From Mesonia sp. (GTDB taxonomy: Bacteria; Bacteroidota; Bacteroidia; Flavobacteriales; Flavobacteriaceae), in the NCBI GenBank assembly GCA_012964435.1, contig DTTX01000073.1, positions 8,625-72,624 of the forward strand: a stretch of DNA of 64,000 nucleotides. The letters run 5' to 3'. The position numbers and the translations under genes were made by a program. The notes under the pieces are model-generated. The model saw only the letters and a program-made list of their open reading frames with translations. It ran no database searches and was not told the DNA's origin. The first letter of the stretch is position 1, and the number at the start of each line of letters is the position of its first letter. Shown piece after piece: positions 19,901-28,800 of the stretch.

Positions 19901-20400
19901 CTTTCGGGATGGATTTTGTGATCATTATGACGATGATGGGTATTATTTCACTCGCCGGAATTGTAGTAAATAATGCGATCGTGCTTATAGATTATACTCA
20001 AATACTTATCGACAGAAAGAAAGAGCAACTTGGCTTAGAAGATGAAGATCTACTCACTAAACAACAATATTTTGAAGTGATTGTTGCCGGTGGTAAATCG
20101 AGACTTAGACCGGTATTATTAACTGCGATCACAACCGTTCTTGGGTTAGTACCTTTAGCGGTTGGTTTAAATATCGATTTCTTTTCTTTATTTATAGATT
20201 ACAACCCTAAAATCTATATTGGTGGTGATAACGTAATTTTCTGGGGACCTTTAGCCTGGACGGTGATCTTCGGACTTACCTTTGCAACTTTCTTAACGTT
20301 AGTTATTGTACCGGTAATGTTCTACCTAAGCAACCGTGCTAAAGTTAGATTTAGAAAGAAGAGTGATAAAGAACTTCAACCTAATGCTGAAACTAATTAA
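16924..20400 (+). CDS. RND-family efflux permease
   Basis: 1158 aa, longer than AcrB (~1050). Proton/drug antiporter of the inner membrane. TM1 is near 15-35; TM4 has VDNGIVVVENV with Asp413 kept and Asn414 where AcrB has a second Asp. Between TM6 and TM7 (residues ~505-575) there are two additional hydrophobic segments (SLILGIAGIIVLVSGFLL and LGNLMLLAVILLWIYRLFL), explaining much of the extra length. The porter and docking domains are complete and TM8-12 are clear. It ends the operon before a strong terminator. Substrate not predictable from sequence. Confidence 0.95.
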   Translation: MSTKNTQKEFSISSWAISNNMTVYVIIAIVLLGGLLSYYSMPREAFPEIVETKIYISSVNPGNSAEDVEKFITEPLEEEFNDVAGVREITSTTLQDYSIVIVEFEEDIEVPVAKQKIKDKVDLVKAETTWPTLDNGAKVEPNVFDLNISEEQPILNVNLTGDYTVQQLKDYAEYLQDKIELLPQIKEATIRGAEEKEVEIAVDVYKMTASKISFNDIVNAISYENKTISGGNVTENGVQKNIRVIGEIDDPKELEEVVVKREGGVTYLRDIAQINFQEKDATTFAREYGEPVVMLDIKKRAGKNMIEAVEEIKQIVKIEEEEYFPENLHISITNDQSIKTENQVNDLVNNIIFGVILVVGVLMFFLGFRNALFVGVAIPLSMLLSYIILSALGFTLNTMVLFALVMGLGMLVDNGIVVVENVYTLMSEGMPRIKAAKQGLGEIAWPIIASTATTLAAFFPLGLWPGTIGKFMVIFPMTLSIVLFSSLFVALIINSMLTSQFMQVEEKDMRRKRAIRVSLILGIAGIIVLVSGFLLDSGLFRGLGNLMLLAVILLWIYRLFLKKAVNYFQYKSLKKLENFYERFLKYSLKGKRAYVFFFGTFAILILSFMLVGIAQPNVLFFPENQPNQIITYIEYPEATDIEKTNELTKKIEKRVFEAIKKYEDDGYNFMVESAISQVGEGAGNPQTDGGQQNEMPHKGKITLSMREFNDRRGVKSSTVLEEVREAVQGFPGASVIVEKDAAGPPAGYPINIEIRGEDYDQMLAEAQKMRSFMQNLSIDGIEELKIDVNKAKPELNVKVDRKKAGRLGVSTAVVGQTLRRAIYGEEVSTYKDGDDDYEINVRFNEDFRYNENAIFNQPITFKNQNTGEIMQIPISAVVDKKQTSTFSSIKRKELKRVITIYSNVLGDYNGNAIVEQLKTELKNYELPKDMSFSFTGEQEEQAENMSFLLKALLIALGGILLILVAQFNSVSKPIIILMAVLLSLGGVFIGLVTFGMDFVIIMTMMGIISLAGIVVNNAIVLIDYTQILIDRKKEQLGLEDEDLLTKQQYFEVIVAGGKSRLRPVLLTAITTVLGLVPLAVGLNIDFFSLFIDYNPKIYIGGDNVIFWGPLAWTVIFGLTFATFLTLVIVPVMFYLSNRAKVRFRKKSDKELQPNAETN

Positions 20401-20430
20401 TTTGTTCAGCAAACTTTTATTGAATTCAAC

Positions 20431-20468
20431 AAAAAAAAGGCTTTCTAGAAATAGAAAGCCTTTTTTTT
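20431..20468. terminator. Bidirectional terminator after the RND operon
   Basis: Stem GGCTTTCT / AGAAAGCC (20439-20446 with 20453-20460) with eight A before it and eight T after it. It lies between convergent genes (RND pump and the DUF3078 gene). Confidence 0.88.
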
Positions 20469-20493
20469 ATCTTAAATAATTCAGAAATAAAAA

Positions 20494-21432
20494 TTATTCT
20501 TGCGGATTGATTTTATACGTAAAACCAACTCCTAACACTTCTCGAACCTGAAATGCTTTTACCGCATTATCATCATAAATCGTCTGGAAAATAAAGTTAG
20601 CAGAAAGGTAATCGTTCACCTTCATATTTAATTTTCCGGTGTAATCTAAATCTACGTTTTGAGGATCTTCTAAATAGTTCGAATATAAATTCAACATATT
20701 TTCAAAAGTCACGTTTTCAACTAGATCAAACTTAGCGTATGCAGTGATTGAAGCACCAAACTCAAAACGCATCGATTCTCCTTGATCTACTCCAAAATAA
20801 TCACCGTCTTCATAACCCGGAGTGGTTGTAAATTGATCATCTACAAAAATAAATCTCGCTGTAGCCGGCGCAAAATTCACTTTAAAGTTTTCATTTTTCT
20901 TCCAAAGCATGCCAGGACCTACTTGTAAATAACCAGGAGACATAAAGTGCGTAGTTTCTGTTCTTACAGTTTCTGTACCAATCACATTTCCGGTAGTTTC
21001 ATCGATAATATCGGCTTCAGAATATTCGTAACCTTTAGCAAATTGCGATCTAAAATTCGCGAAAAAAGAGTAATACCAATTAGACTCGTTGATCTCCCAA
21101 CCTGCAACAGAATTTATTTCTATACGGTCGTTTGTTTTTTTGGTAAATTCTTGATCTTTTACTTTTGTTAAACCAAAATCTCCCAAAAAAGTATTATCCC
21201 AAGTAAAATTGTCTTTGTTATAGTTTAGATTATAACTTATGGTTGCGTTACCGGCGTAGTTAGAAGTACCGCCACCTTGCCATTCGGCATTAAAAGCAGC
21301 TTGGTTAAAAAGTAACGAAAAGGTTCCTGAACCTATCCAACCTTCTTTAGGCTCGTCAGATTCTTCTTCATCTTGAGCAAAAGTAAGTTGAGCAAAAAAT
21401 AATAGAGGTACAATAAATAGTAATTTCTTCAT
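20494..21432 (-). CDS. DUF3078 family outer-membrane-type protein
   Basis: 312 aa with a signal peptide ending near AQLTFAQ. The N-terminal part (GWIGSGTFSLLFNQAAFNAE, then WQGGGTSNYAGNATISYNLN) is characteristic of Bacteroidota DUF3078 proteins. Alternating beta strands and the final aromatic-rich strand (LGVGFTYKINP) suggest an outer membrane barrel. Function unknown. Monocistronic: own -7 box upstream at 21462-21469 and a terminator downstream. Confidence 0.85.
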   Translation of the reverse strand: MKKLLFIVPLLFFAQLTFAQDEEESDEPKEGWIGSGTFSLLFNQAAFNAEWQGGGTSNYAGNATISYNLNYNKDNFTWDNTFLGDFGLTKVKDQEFTKKTNDRIEINSVAGWEINESNWYYSFFANFRSQFAKGYEYSEADIIDETTGNVIGTETVRTETTHFMSPGYLQVGPGMLWKKNENFKVNFAPATARFIFVDDQFTTTPGYEDGDYFGVDQGESMRFEFGASITAYAKFDLVENVTFENMLNLYSNYLEDPQNVDLDYTGKLNMKVNDYLSANFIFQTIYDDNAVKAFQVREVLGVGFTYKINPQE

Positions 21433-21461
21433 AGTGCAAAATTTAATAGTAAAATTGCCTA

Positions 21462-21469
21462 CAAAGTTA
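21462..21469 (-). promoter_or_regulatory. -7 box TAACTTTG before the DUF3078 gene
   Basis: Exact TAnnTTTG on the minus strand, 30 bases upstream of the ATG at 21432. -33 element not clear. Confidence 0.45.
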
Positions 21470-21522
21470 ACGTATTTCGTCGATTGACTCTTAAAGAAAT
21501 ATTAAATATAAAACCGAAGAAA

Positions 21523-22032
21523 TTATTTTTTCTTCTTAAATAATGGAACCGATGAGCAAGCCTCACCAAACATTATGGTTTTTGCAACCGGCTGTAGTTT
21601 TTGTACGATTTGCAGATAAGCATTTTCGGGTACCGGTTTGCGAGCACAACCTTTAACAATTACCGGCAGATCTCTAAATTCTTCTACATCGATGGTATTG
21701 ATAATATCTTGATAGATGCTGAATTCTAATTGCTGAAGATCTCCTAAAATTACGCGTTTAGCATAAGGCTGAAGCTCTGTGGTAATTAACATATAAGCCC
21801 AAGCCGGTATAATTGCATCGGTAGAGCAGGTAAGCGCCAAATATTTATCTTGGTATTGCGCCCAATCGTGTTGTTTTACAGCTTCCCGAAAATCTTTTTC
21901 TCGCAGCACAAATCCTTCAAAAAGCCAATCTTTAATATCGAAAAGCACACGTTCACCTTCCGGATAGTATTCTTCTAAATTAAAAGTGACTAATTTACTG
22001 TTGGCAACTCTATTGATAATTTCTTCAGCCAT
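21523..22032 (-). CDS. DUF2480 family protein
   Basis: 169 aa, soluble, no signal. I recognise the DUF2480 pattern (MAEEIINRVANSKLVTFNLE, then FDIKDWLFEGFVLREKDFRE), a family confined largely to Bacteroidota and often placed beside suf genes. Two Cys lie in LTCSTDAIIP and VKGCARKPVP, and one more near the C-terminus (GEACSSVPLF), so a metal or thiol role is possible. It follows the SUF locus but is separated from it by a hairpin at 22049-22076. Function unknown. Confidence 0.8.
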   Translation of the reverse strand: MAEEIINRVANSKLVTFNLEEYYPEGERVLFDIKDWLFEGFVLREKDFREAVKQHDWAQYQDKYLALTCSTDAIIPAWAYMLITTELQPYAKRVILGDLQQLEFSIYQDIINTIDVEEFRDLPVIVKGCARKPVPENAYLQIVQKLQPVAKTIMFGEACSSVPLFKKKK

Positions 22033-22048
22033 AAAATTTTAAATTCTG

Positions 22049-22076
22049 AAAAAGCCGAAATTAAATTTCGGCTTTT
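22049..22076 (-). terminator. Terminator at the end of the suf locus
   Basis: Stem GCCGAAAT / ATTTCGGC (22054-22061 with 22065-22072), T-run on the minus strand after it. Lies just past the stop of the DUF59 gene. Confidence 0.75.
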
Positions 22077-22079
22077 ATC

Positions 22080-22406
22080 TTATAACATTCCTAATTCTAG
22101 TTTTGCTTCTTCGCTCATTAAGTCTTGCGTCCAAGGCGGATCGAAGGTAAGTTCTAACTCTACATCATTTACTTTATCTAACGACTTCACTTTTTCTTCT
22201 ACCTCTTGCGGAAGCGTTTCTGCCACCGGACAATTAGGCGTGGTTAAGGTCATTAAAATTTTTACGTCGTAATCTTCATTTACAAAAACATCGTAAATAA
22301 GACCTAATTCATAAATATCTACAGGTATTTCTGGATCGTAAATGGTTTTTAGCACCTTTACAATCTTCTCTCCTAACTCTTGAGTATCTATTTCTTCTAC
22401 GCTCAT
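22080..22406 (-). CDS. SufT-like DUF59/MIP18 family Fe-S assembly protein
   Basis: 108 aa. DUF59 (PaaD/MIP18) fold: LKTIYDPEIPVDIYELGLIY at the N-terminus and LTTPNCPVAETLPQEVEEKV with the conserved Cys, then the C-terminal TFDPPWTQDLMSEEAK. These proteins help mature Fe-S proteins; in Bacteroidota this one is routinely the last suf gene. It begins 3 bases after sufE, so it is coupled to it. Cytoplasmic. Confidence 0.9.
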   Translation of the reverse strand: MSVEEIDTQELGEKIVKVLKTIYDPEIPVDIYELGLIYDVFVNEDYDVKILMTLTTPNCPVAETLPQEVEEKVKSLDKVNDVELELTFDPPWTQDLMSEEAKLELGML

Positions 22407-22409
22407 CGC

Positions 22410-22859
22410 TTATTGTACTTTAGTTTGATATGCCAACGCATACATTTTTAATTGTTTGATCATACTTACCAATCCGTTAGCACGTGTTGGCGACAAATGC
22501 TCTTTTAAACCAATTTCATCTATAAAATCGGTATTGGCATCTAGAATAGCTTTAGGTTCTTGATTAGAGAACGCACGCACTAAAATTGCAATGATCCCTT
22601 TGGTAATAATTGCATCACTATCGGCAGTAAACACTACTTTCCCATCTTCCATATCGGCGTGAACCCAAACTTTACTTTGGCAGCCTTTAATGATATTTTC
22701 GTCGGTTTTGTATTGCTCGTCGATTAACGGAAGTGATTTCCCTAGCTCGATCATATATTCGTAACGCTGCATCCAATCGTCAAACATTGCGAATTCATCT
22801 ACAATCTCTTCCTGTATTTCTTTAATATTACTCAAACTATTATTTCTTTTTTGCTTCAA
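22410..22859 (-). CDS. sufE: SufE-family cysteine desulfuration protein
   Basis: 149 aa. Accepts persulfide sulfur from SufS; the acceptor Cys is in DENIIKGCQSKVWV. FDDWMQRYEYMIELGKSLP and the C-terminal LSPTRANGLVSMIKQLK are family signatures. Its start lies 20 bases inside the upstream META-domain lipoprotein gene and its end is 3 bases from the DUF59 gene. Confidence 0.93.
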   Translation of the reverse strand: MKQKRNNSLSNIKEIQEEIVDEFAMFDDWMQRYEYMIELGKSLPLIDEQYKTDENIIKGCQSKVWVHADMEDGKVVFTADSDAIITKGIIAILVRAFSNQEPKAILDANTDFIDEIGLKEHLSPTRANGLVSMIKQLKMYALAYQTKVQ

Positions 22860-23250
22860 TTAAAACTTTACCATTTTCATTTGTAAACTGAAGTTTCTCT
22901 TCTGAAAATTGATAAGCTGTCGTCTGGCGAAGTGCTTCTAGAAAACCATTTTCTGCCTGCATCGCTTCTTGACACATTTTTCTGGTAGAAACTACTTGCA
23001 TAACTTTCAGTTGTTGCGCTTCCGGATTGTTTAACCCGCCGCTATAACTATTGCAACCGGCAAAACCATTAATAAGTTTTTCTTTCAGATCGATATTCAT
23101 CGTTAACTGAAAATCTTTCACCGACATTTCACCAACTTTCTCTACAGAATATTCAGCAGTTTCTAATGCTTTAGTTGAATTGTTTTCTGCATCCTTACAA
23201 CCTATCAAGCTGAATGCTGCAAAGCATAAAATGAAAAACTTTAATTTCAT
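22840..23250 (-). CDS. META-domain (HslJ-like) lipoprotein
   Basis: 136 aa. Lipobox SLIGC followed by Lys-Asp-Ala-Glu. The mature part has the META/HslJ pattern: FAGCNSYSGG followed by VSTRKMCQEAMQAENGFLEAL, as in proteins associated with heat shock or acid-labile envelope functions. It overlaps sufE by 20 bases, so it is translated from the same transcript although an envelope lipoprotein has no obvious part in cytoplasmic Fe-S assembly. Function unknown. Confidence 0.85.
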   Translation of the reverse strand: MKLKFFILCFAAFSLIGCKDAENNSTKALETAEYSVEKVGEMSVKDFQLTMNIDLKEKLINGFAGCNSYSGGLNNPEAQQLKVMQVVSTRKMCQEAMQAENGFLEALRQTTAYQFSEEKLQFTNENGKVLIEAKKK

Positions 23251-23273
23251 ATAAAATAGAATTTAGTAGGTTG

Positions 23274-23459
23274 TTATTGAACTCTCTTTATGTTTCCCCA
23301 ATAAATTGCCATTAATAATAATCCCAAACCTACTCCTACAAATGCTCCTTGTACCATATCTGGTAAAGTGATGTAGTGAGAAGTTATTTGCGATGCTGCG
23401 ATTATTAATAATCCTACAGTTATTAATGTAAATGCTTTTGTTTTGGTGATTTTATTCAT
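23274..23459 (-). CDS. Small two-helix membrane protein in the suf locus
   Basis: 61 aa with two hydrophobic segments (AFTLITVGLLIIAASQIT and GAFVGVGLGLLLMAIYWG). No family recognised. It sits between sufS and the META lipoprotein with short spacers on the same strand, and codon use resembles its neighbours, which supports a real gene. Function unknown. Confidence 0.65.
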   Translation of the reverse strand: MNKITKTKAFTLITVGLLIIAASQITSHYITLPDMVQGAFVGVGLGLLLMAIYWGNIKRVQ

Positions 23460-23521
23460 AAGACTACTTTATGATTAGTTTGAGATGGCTGAATTTTGTT
23501 ACAAAATCTTAAATCAGATAT

Positions 23522-24745
23522 CTAAGATAACATAATTTTTGCTCGCTTCACCGCTTGTACAAAAGCGTCAATTTCTTCTTTGGTATTATAAAAACTGAAA
23601 GATGCTCTCACCGTTCCCGGTATTTTATAATAATCCATAATGGGTTGCGCACAGTGATGACCGGTTCTTACGGCAATCCCTAACTTATCGATAATCGTCC
23701 CAATATCATACGGATGTATTCCTTCAATATTAAAAGAGATCACCGCAGTTTTTTCTGAAGACGTGCCATAAATCGTTACGTCACCCACTGCTAACAATTG
23801 CTCGGTGGCATAAGTTAAGAGTTCGTGCTCGTAAGCTGCGATATTCTCAAAACCTAGTTCGTTTAAATATTCGATCGCCTTCCCGAAAGCAATACCGCCA
23901 CAAATATTTGGCGTTCCTGCTTCAAACTTATGCGGTAATCCTGCGTAAGTTGTTTTCTCGAAAGTTACCTGATCGATCATTTCTCCACCTCCTTGATATG
24001 GCGGAAGTTTATTAAGCCATTCTTCTTTTCCGTAGAGAATCCCAACACCTGTTGGTCCGCACATTTTATGACCCGACACGACATAAAAATCGACATCTAA
24101 AGCCTGAACATCGGCTTTAATATGCGGAGCTGCTTGCGCACCATCGATCAACACAGCTGCTCCTTTTTTATGAGCTTCAGCAATAATCGTTTCAATTGGG
24201 TTGATGGTGCCTAAAGCGTTGGATACATGATTTACAAAAACGAGTTTTGTTTTATCATTTAAAAGTTCGTGAAAAGCATCCATTGCTAATTCACCCGAAT
24301 TGGTCATCGGGATCACTTTTAATTGCGCTCCGGTTTTTTCACAAAGCATTTGCCAAGGCACAATATTAGAGTGATGTTCTAAAGCAGAAACGATCACCTC
24401 ATCACCGGCTTGTAATTGAGACGCAAAACCGTTGGCCACCAAATTGATCCCGTGTGTGGTACCCGAAGTGAAAATAATTTCTTCTTTCTTCGCCGCATTA
24501 AAATGTGCTCTTAGTGTTTCACGAGCTTGCTCGTAAGCATCGGTTGCTTCTTGAGATAAGCTATGAACACCTCGGTGAATATTGGCATTATATTGTTCGT
24601 AATACTCCACGATCGCATCGATTACCACTTTTGGTGTTTGCGAAGTTGCCGCATTATCGAAATACACGAGCGGATGCCCATTGACTTTACGAGAAAGTAT
24701 AGGGAAATCTGCTCGTACTTTTTCTATATCTATTTGATGACTCAT
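23522..24745 (-). CDS. sufS: Cysteine desulfurase SufS
   Basis: PLP-dependent enzyme that takes sulfur from cysteine and passes it to SufE. 407 aa, normal. The PLP Lys is Lys227 in SGHKMCGPTGVG; the persulfide Cys is Cys365 in TGHHCAQPIM, in a short loop typical of group II (SufS) rather than IscS. Start MSHQIDIEKVRADFPIL. Lies 41 bases after sufD in the operon. Confidence 0.96.
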   Translation of the reverse strand: MSHQIDIEKVRADFPILSRKVNGHPLVYFDNAATSQTPKVVIDAIVEYYEQYNANIHRGVHSLSQEATDAYEQARETLRAHFNAAKKEEIIFTSGTTHGINLVANGFASQLQAGDEVIVSALEHHSNIVPWQMLCEKTGAQLKVIPMTNSGELAMDAFHELLNDKTKLVFVNHVSNALGTINPIETIIAEAHKKGAAVLIDGAQAAPHIKADVQALDVDFYVVSGHKMCGPTGVGILYGKEEWLNKLPPYQGGGEMIDQVTFEKTTYAGLPHKFEAGTPNICGGIAFGKAIEYLNELGFENIAAYEHELLTYATEQLLAVGDVTIYGTSSEKTAVISFNIEGIHPYDIGTIIDKLGIAVRTGHHCAQPIMDYYKIPGTVRASFSFYNTKEEIDAFVQAVKRAKIMLS

Positions 24746-24786
24746 AAAATGAGTTTATTTTTTATTGAACCCATAAAAGTTCAATT

Positions 24787-26100
24787 TTATAAATCGAAAC
24801 CTAAACTTACATTTAGTTTATTCGCAATAAGCTTATTGACTCTTTTCTGTAATTCAGGGATTTTTACACTTGATAAAACGTTGTTCGCAAAAGCATACAT
24901 TAATAAAGCTCGAGCTTCTTTTGCAGGAATACCTCTAGATTTTAAGTAGAACATCGCATCTTCGTCTAACTGCCCGATCGTACAACCGTGACTACAAGCT
25001 ACATCGTCTGCAAAAATCTCTAATTGCGGTTTTGAGTTGATCGTTGCTTTATCGCTTACTAAAATATTGTTGTTACTTTGGAAAGCGTTGGTTTTTTGTG
25101 CTTCTTTTTCAACTAAAACTTTTCCGTTGAAAACACCTACTGATCTATCGTCGTAAATACCTTTATAATCTTGATGACTTTCACAATTTGGTTCTATGTG
25201 ATGGACTAAGGTATTATGATCTACGTGTTGCTTATCTTCGATAATGGTAACTCCCTTCATCGTTGAATCTATATGTTCTCCTTTTTGGAAGAATTGAAGG
25301 TTGTTTCTGGTTAATTTTCCGCCGAAAGAAAACGTGTGTACCGAACAATTACTTTCACCTTGTTGCTCAACATACGTATTGTCAATTAAGGAAGCGTTGG
25401 CGTGATCATTCTGAATTTTATAATAATCGACCATCGCTCTTTTATCGGCATAAATCTCGGTTACCGCATTAGTTAAAACCGCATTATCAGTTAAACTTTG
25501 GTGACGCTCGATAATTTGTACGTGAGCATTTTCTCCCACAACCACTAAGTTTCTTGGCTGTAACATTAAAGCTGACTCGTTTCCTGTTGAAAAATTAAGG
25601 ATCTGAATAGGCTTATCGGCTACGGTATTTTTAGGGATATTAATAAAAGCGCCTTCTCTAGAAAAAGCAGTATTTAAACTGTTTAAACTTGTTTTTGGAG
25701 CAATTTTATTAAAATATTTTTCGATGACCGGCTTGTATTTGTCTTTCGTTAATGCAGAAGACATTAAGCAAGCATCGATCTTATCGTGCGTGGTTTGTGA
25801 TAAATGTGAAGAATAAATACCATCGATAAATACGATCGTGTACGCATCGATATCGTGAATAAAGTATTTCTTTACATCTTTATATTCAATCGCATCTTCT
25901 TTTTTAGGAAAAATGCTGTAATCTTCTTTTAAGATAGATTTTAAAGAAGTGTATTTCCAATCTTCATCTTTACGAGAAGGGAAACCGCTTACTTCAAAAT
26001 TTTTCATTGCTTCACTTCTAATATTGTGAACCTCGCTGTTTACATCTATCTGCTCTTCAAAAGCGAAAAATGAAGAAATTAATTTATCTTTTAATTCCAT
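24787..26100 (-). CDS. sufD: SufD, Fe-S scaffold subunit
   Basis: 437 aa. SufB/SufD beta-helix core (e.g. VVVGENAHVQIIERHQSL, HHIEPNCESHQDYKGIYDD) and the C-terminal block DDVACSHGCTIGQLDEDAMF containing the conserved His. N-terminus has SGFPSRKDEDWKYTSL, typical of SufD. Forms SufBC2D with SufB and SufC. Follows sufC by 45 bases. Confidence 0.95.
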   Translation of the reverse strand: MELKDKLISSFFAFEEQIDVNSEVHNIRSEAMKNFEVSGFPSRKDEDWKYTSLKSILKEDYSIFPKKEDAIEYKDVKKYFIHDIDAYTIVFIDGIYSSHLSQTTHDKIDACLMSSALTKDKYKPVIEKYFNKIAPKTSLNSLNTAFSREGAFINIPKNTVADKPIQILNFSTGNESALMLQPRNLVVVGENAHVQIIERHQSLTDNAVLTNAVTEIYADKRAMVDYYKIQNDHANASLIDNTYVEQQGESNCSVHTFSFGGKLTRNNLQFFQKGEHIDSTMKGVTIIEDKQHVDHNTLVHHIEPNCESHQDYKGIYDDRSVGVFNGKVLVEKEAQKTNAFQSNNNILVSDKATINSKPQLEIFADDVACSHGCTIGQLDEDAMFYLKSRGIPAKEARALLMYAFANNVLSSVKIPELQKRVNKLIANKLNVSLGFDL

Positions 26101-26145
26101 TTTGTTTGTTGTTTTGGGTTAAAGTGATTTTGAGAATAAGAAGGC

Positions 26146-26901
26146 TTATAAGGCTTTCATCTCTTCTTTAATCCAATCGTAACCTTGCTCTTCTAATTTG
26201 TAAGCAAGCTCTTTACCTCCAGATTTCACGATTTTACCGTTAAGTAAAACGTGTACATAATCGGGTACGATATAATCTAATAAACGCTGGTAGTGCGTAA
26301 TTACTAACACGGCGTTATCTTTTGTTCTTAGTTTGTTTACTCCATTAGAAACGATCTTTAACGCATCGATATCTAAACCAGAATCGGTTTCATCGAGAAT
26401 AGAAAGTTTTGGTTCTAACATTGCCATTTGAAAGATCTCGTTACGTTTTTTCTCTCCACCAGAGAAACCTTCGTTTAACGATCTAGATAAGAATTTTCTA
26501 TCCATATCTAACAACTCAGATTTTTCTCTAATTTTCTTCAGCATATCTTTTGCCGGCATATCTTCTAAACCTTGCGCTTTACGAGTTTCGTTAATCGCGG
26601 TTTTCATAAAGTTGGTTACAGAAACCCCCGGAATTTCTACCGGATATTGAAAAGATAAGAATAGACCTTTATGAGCTCTTTCATCTGCTTCTAATTCTGA
26701 AATTTCTTCGTTCTCGAAAATAATTTCTCCTTCGGTTTGCTCATATTCTTCTTTCCCGGCAATGACACTTGCCAAAGTACTTTTACCAGAACCGTTTGGC
26801 CCCATAATGGCGTGAACTTCTCCGGCATTAATCTCTAAATTAATTCCTTTTAAAATTTCTTTATCTTCTACACTGGCGTGTAAATTCTTTATCTTTAGCA
26901 T
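26146..26901 (-). CDS. sufC: SufC ATPase
   Basis: 251 aa ABC-type ATPase of the SufBC2D scaffold. Walker [10 protein letters not shown] (about 34-42), signature [13 protein letters not shown], Walker [13 protein letters not shown] with the SufC-typical Glu-Thr-Asp. No membrane domain, as expected. The gene lies 12 bases after the small lipoprotein gene that separates it from sufB. Confidence 0.96.
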   Translation of the reverse strand: MLKIKNLHASVEDKEILKGINLEINAGEVHAIMGPNGSGKSTLASVIAGKEEYEQTEGEIIFENEEISELEADERAHKGLFLSFQYPVEIPGVSVTNFMKTAINETRKAQGLEDMPAKDMLKKIREKSELLDMDRKFLSRSLNEGFSGGEKKRNEIFQMAMLEPKLSILDETDSGLDIDALKIVSNGVNKLRTKDNAVLVITHYQRLLDYIVPDYVHVLLNGKIVKSGGKELAYKLEEQGYDWIKEEMKAL

Positions 26902-26913
26902 ATCTATTCTCTT

Positions 26914-27321
26914 TTATTCTCCTTTAACTTTAATGGCCGGCTCCGAGGTTGGCTCAGACACCTTTACTATATTTTTAATTTCTATAATCTTGTCCCATCC
27001 TTCTTCGCTCGGATTGTTTTTTACTTTCGCTTTTAGAATTACAGGAACCATATCATAATCTTCTCTTTTGTAAGATTCTACTTGCTGGGCAAGTTCTTTA
27101 GCTTTATCGTTAAGTTCTACTCCATAAATAAAGTCGTTACCTTTTAAAACAGAAGCTTCTTCGGTGTAGATAAATTCTCCTTTTAAAAGCACTTCACCTG
27201 AAGTATTTTCAGATTTAAGTTCTTTTAATTCCGGTTGTTTTTCTGAAGATTGCTTTTCTTCATTTTTACAACTCACAGCAATCGCTGCTGCTACAAAAAG
27301 AGTGATGATGATTTTTTTCAT
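26914..27321 (-). CDS. Lipoprotein of unknown function inside the suf operon
   Basis: 135 aa. Lipobox AIAVSC then Lys-Asn-Glu-Glu, so a lipid-anchored envelope protein. The mature part is Lys/Glu-rich at first and then a small beta domain (GEVLLKGEFIYTEEASVL, VPVILKAKVKNN) that may be OB- or DUF-like; I do not recognise it. It lies between sufB (11 bases upstream) and sufC (12 bases downstream), with no room for separate signals, so it is cotranscribed with the Fe-S scaffold genes. Confidence 0.85.
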   Translation of the reverse strand: MKKIIITLFVAAAIAVSCKNEEKQSSEKQPELKELKSENTSGEVLLKGEFIYTEEASVLKGNDFIYGVELNDKAKELAQQVESYKREDYDMVPVILKAKVKNNPSEEGWDKIIEIKNIVKVSEPTSEPAIKVKGE

Positions 27322-27332
27322 TATAATTAGTA

Positions 27333-28781
27333 TTATCCTACAGAACCTTCTAATGAAATTTCTAAAAGCTTTTGCGCTTCTACAGCAAACTCCATTGGTA
27401 ATTTATTTAAAACTTCTTTACTAAAGCCGTTCACGATCAAAGCAATTGCTTTTTCGGTATCGATCCCACGTTGGTTACAATAGAAAATCTGGTCTTCACC
27501 AATTTTACTTGTGGTAGCTTCGTGTTCGATTTTTGCGGTTTTATTTTTCGCTTCAATATATGGGAAGGTATGCGCACCACACTCGTTACCCATTAGTAAA
27601 GAATCACACTGCGAGAAGTTTCTGGCATTTTCTGCTCTTCCGTTGATTTGAACTAAACCACGGTAAGAGTTTTGTGATTTTCCGGCAGAAATACCTTTAG
27701 AGATAATTGTACTCTTGGTGTTTTTACCTAAATGAATCATTTTGGTACCGGTATCTGCTTGTTGAAAATTATTAGTTACTGCGATCGAGTAAAATTCTCC
27801 TACTGAATGATCTCCTTTTAAAATACAAGAAGGATATTTCCAAGTTACTGCTGAACCGGTTTCTACTTGCGTCCACGAGATTTTTGCGTTTTTCTCACAA
27901 AGTCCTCTTTTGGTTACAAAGTTGAAAACACCACCTTTACCGTCTTTATTCCCAGGAAACCAGTTTTGTACGGTAGAATATTTAATTTCTGCATCGTCTA
28001 ATGCAATTAATTCTACGACAGCAGCGTGCAACTGATTTTCGTCACGCATTGGCGCAGTACAACCTTCTAGATAACTTACGTAGCTATCTTCATCTGCCAC
28101 GACCAAAGTTCTTTCGAACTGACCGGTTCCTGCTTGGTTAATTCTGAAATATGTTGAGAGTTCCATTGGGCAACGAACACCTTTTGGAATGTAACAGAAC
28201 GATCCATCTGAGAAAACTGCCGAGTTTAAAGCTGCATAGAAATTATCTTTCTGCGGAACAACAGAACCAATATATTTCTTCACCAACTCCGGATGCTCTT
28301 TGATCGCCTCAGAAATTGAACAGAAAATAATTCCTTTTTCTGCAAGTGTTTTTTTGAACGTGGTGGTTACAGAAACAGAATCCATTACCACATCTACAGC
28401 AACACCCGCAAGCTTTTTTTGTTCATCTAAAGAGATTCCTAGTTTTTTAAACGTATCTAACAACTCTGGATCTACTTCATCTAAACTATCGTATTTCGGT
28501 TTTTTATTGGGTGCCGAATAGTAAGAAATATTCTGAAAATCGGGTTTTGGGTAATTTACGTTAGCCCAATCTGGTTCTTCCATTTCGCTCCAAATGCGAA
28601 ATGCTTCCAGACGCCACTCAGTCATCCATTCTGGCTCCTCTTTTTTCTTAGAAATTGCTCTTACGATGTCTTCGTTTAAACCAACGGGAAAGGTTTCAGA
28701 CTCAATGTCTGTATAAAAACCATATTCGTACTCTTTGGTTTCGAGCTCTTTCTTTAAATCGTCTTCTGTAAATTTATTCAT
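27333..28781 (-). CDS. sufB: SufB, Fe-S scaffold subunit
   Basis: 482 aa, full length. Core scaffold where the cluster is built. Conserved blocks: [40 protein letters not shown], and [20 protein letters not shown] with QCDSLLMG; the key Cys near C-terminal half (FSQCDSLL) matches E. coli SufB Cys405 context. Start [20 protein letters not shown]. Second gene of the operon, 19 bases after sufA. Confidence 0.96.
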   Translation of the reverse strand: MNKFTEDDLKKELETKEYEYGFYTDIESETFPVGLNEDIVRAISKKKEEPEWMTEWRLEAFRIWSEMEEPDWANVNYPKPDFQNISYYSAPNKKPKYDSLDEVDPELLDTFKKLGISLDEQKKLAGVAVDVVMDSVSVTTTFKKTLAEKGIIFCSISEAIKEHPELVKKYIGSVVPQKDNFYAALNSAVFSDGSFCYIPKGVRCPMELSTYFRINQAGTGQFERTLVVADEDSYVSYLEGCTAPMRDENQLHAAVVELIALDDAEIKYSTVQNWFPGNKDGKGGVFNFVTKRGLCEKNAKISWTQVETGSAVTWKYPSCILKGDHSVGEFYSIAVTNNFQQADTGTKMIHLGKNTKSTIISKGISAGKSQNSYRGLVQINGRAENARNFSQCDSLLMGNECGAHTFPYIEAKNKTAKIEHEATTSKIGEDQIFYCNQRGIDTEKAIALIVNGFSKEVLNKLPMEFAVEAQKLLEISLEGSVG

Positions 28782-28800
28782 TACTTAATTTTCTTCTTTA

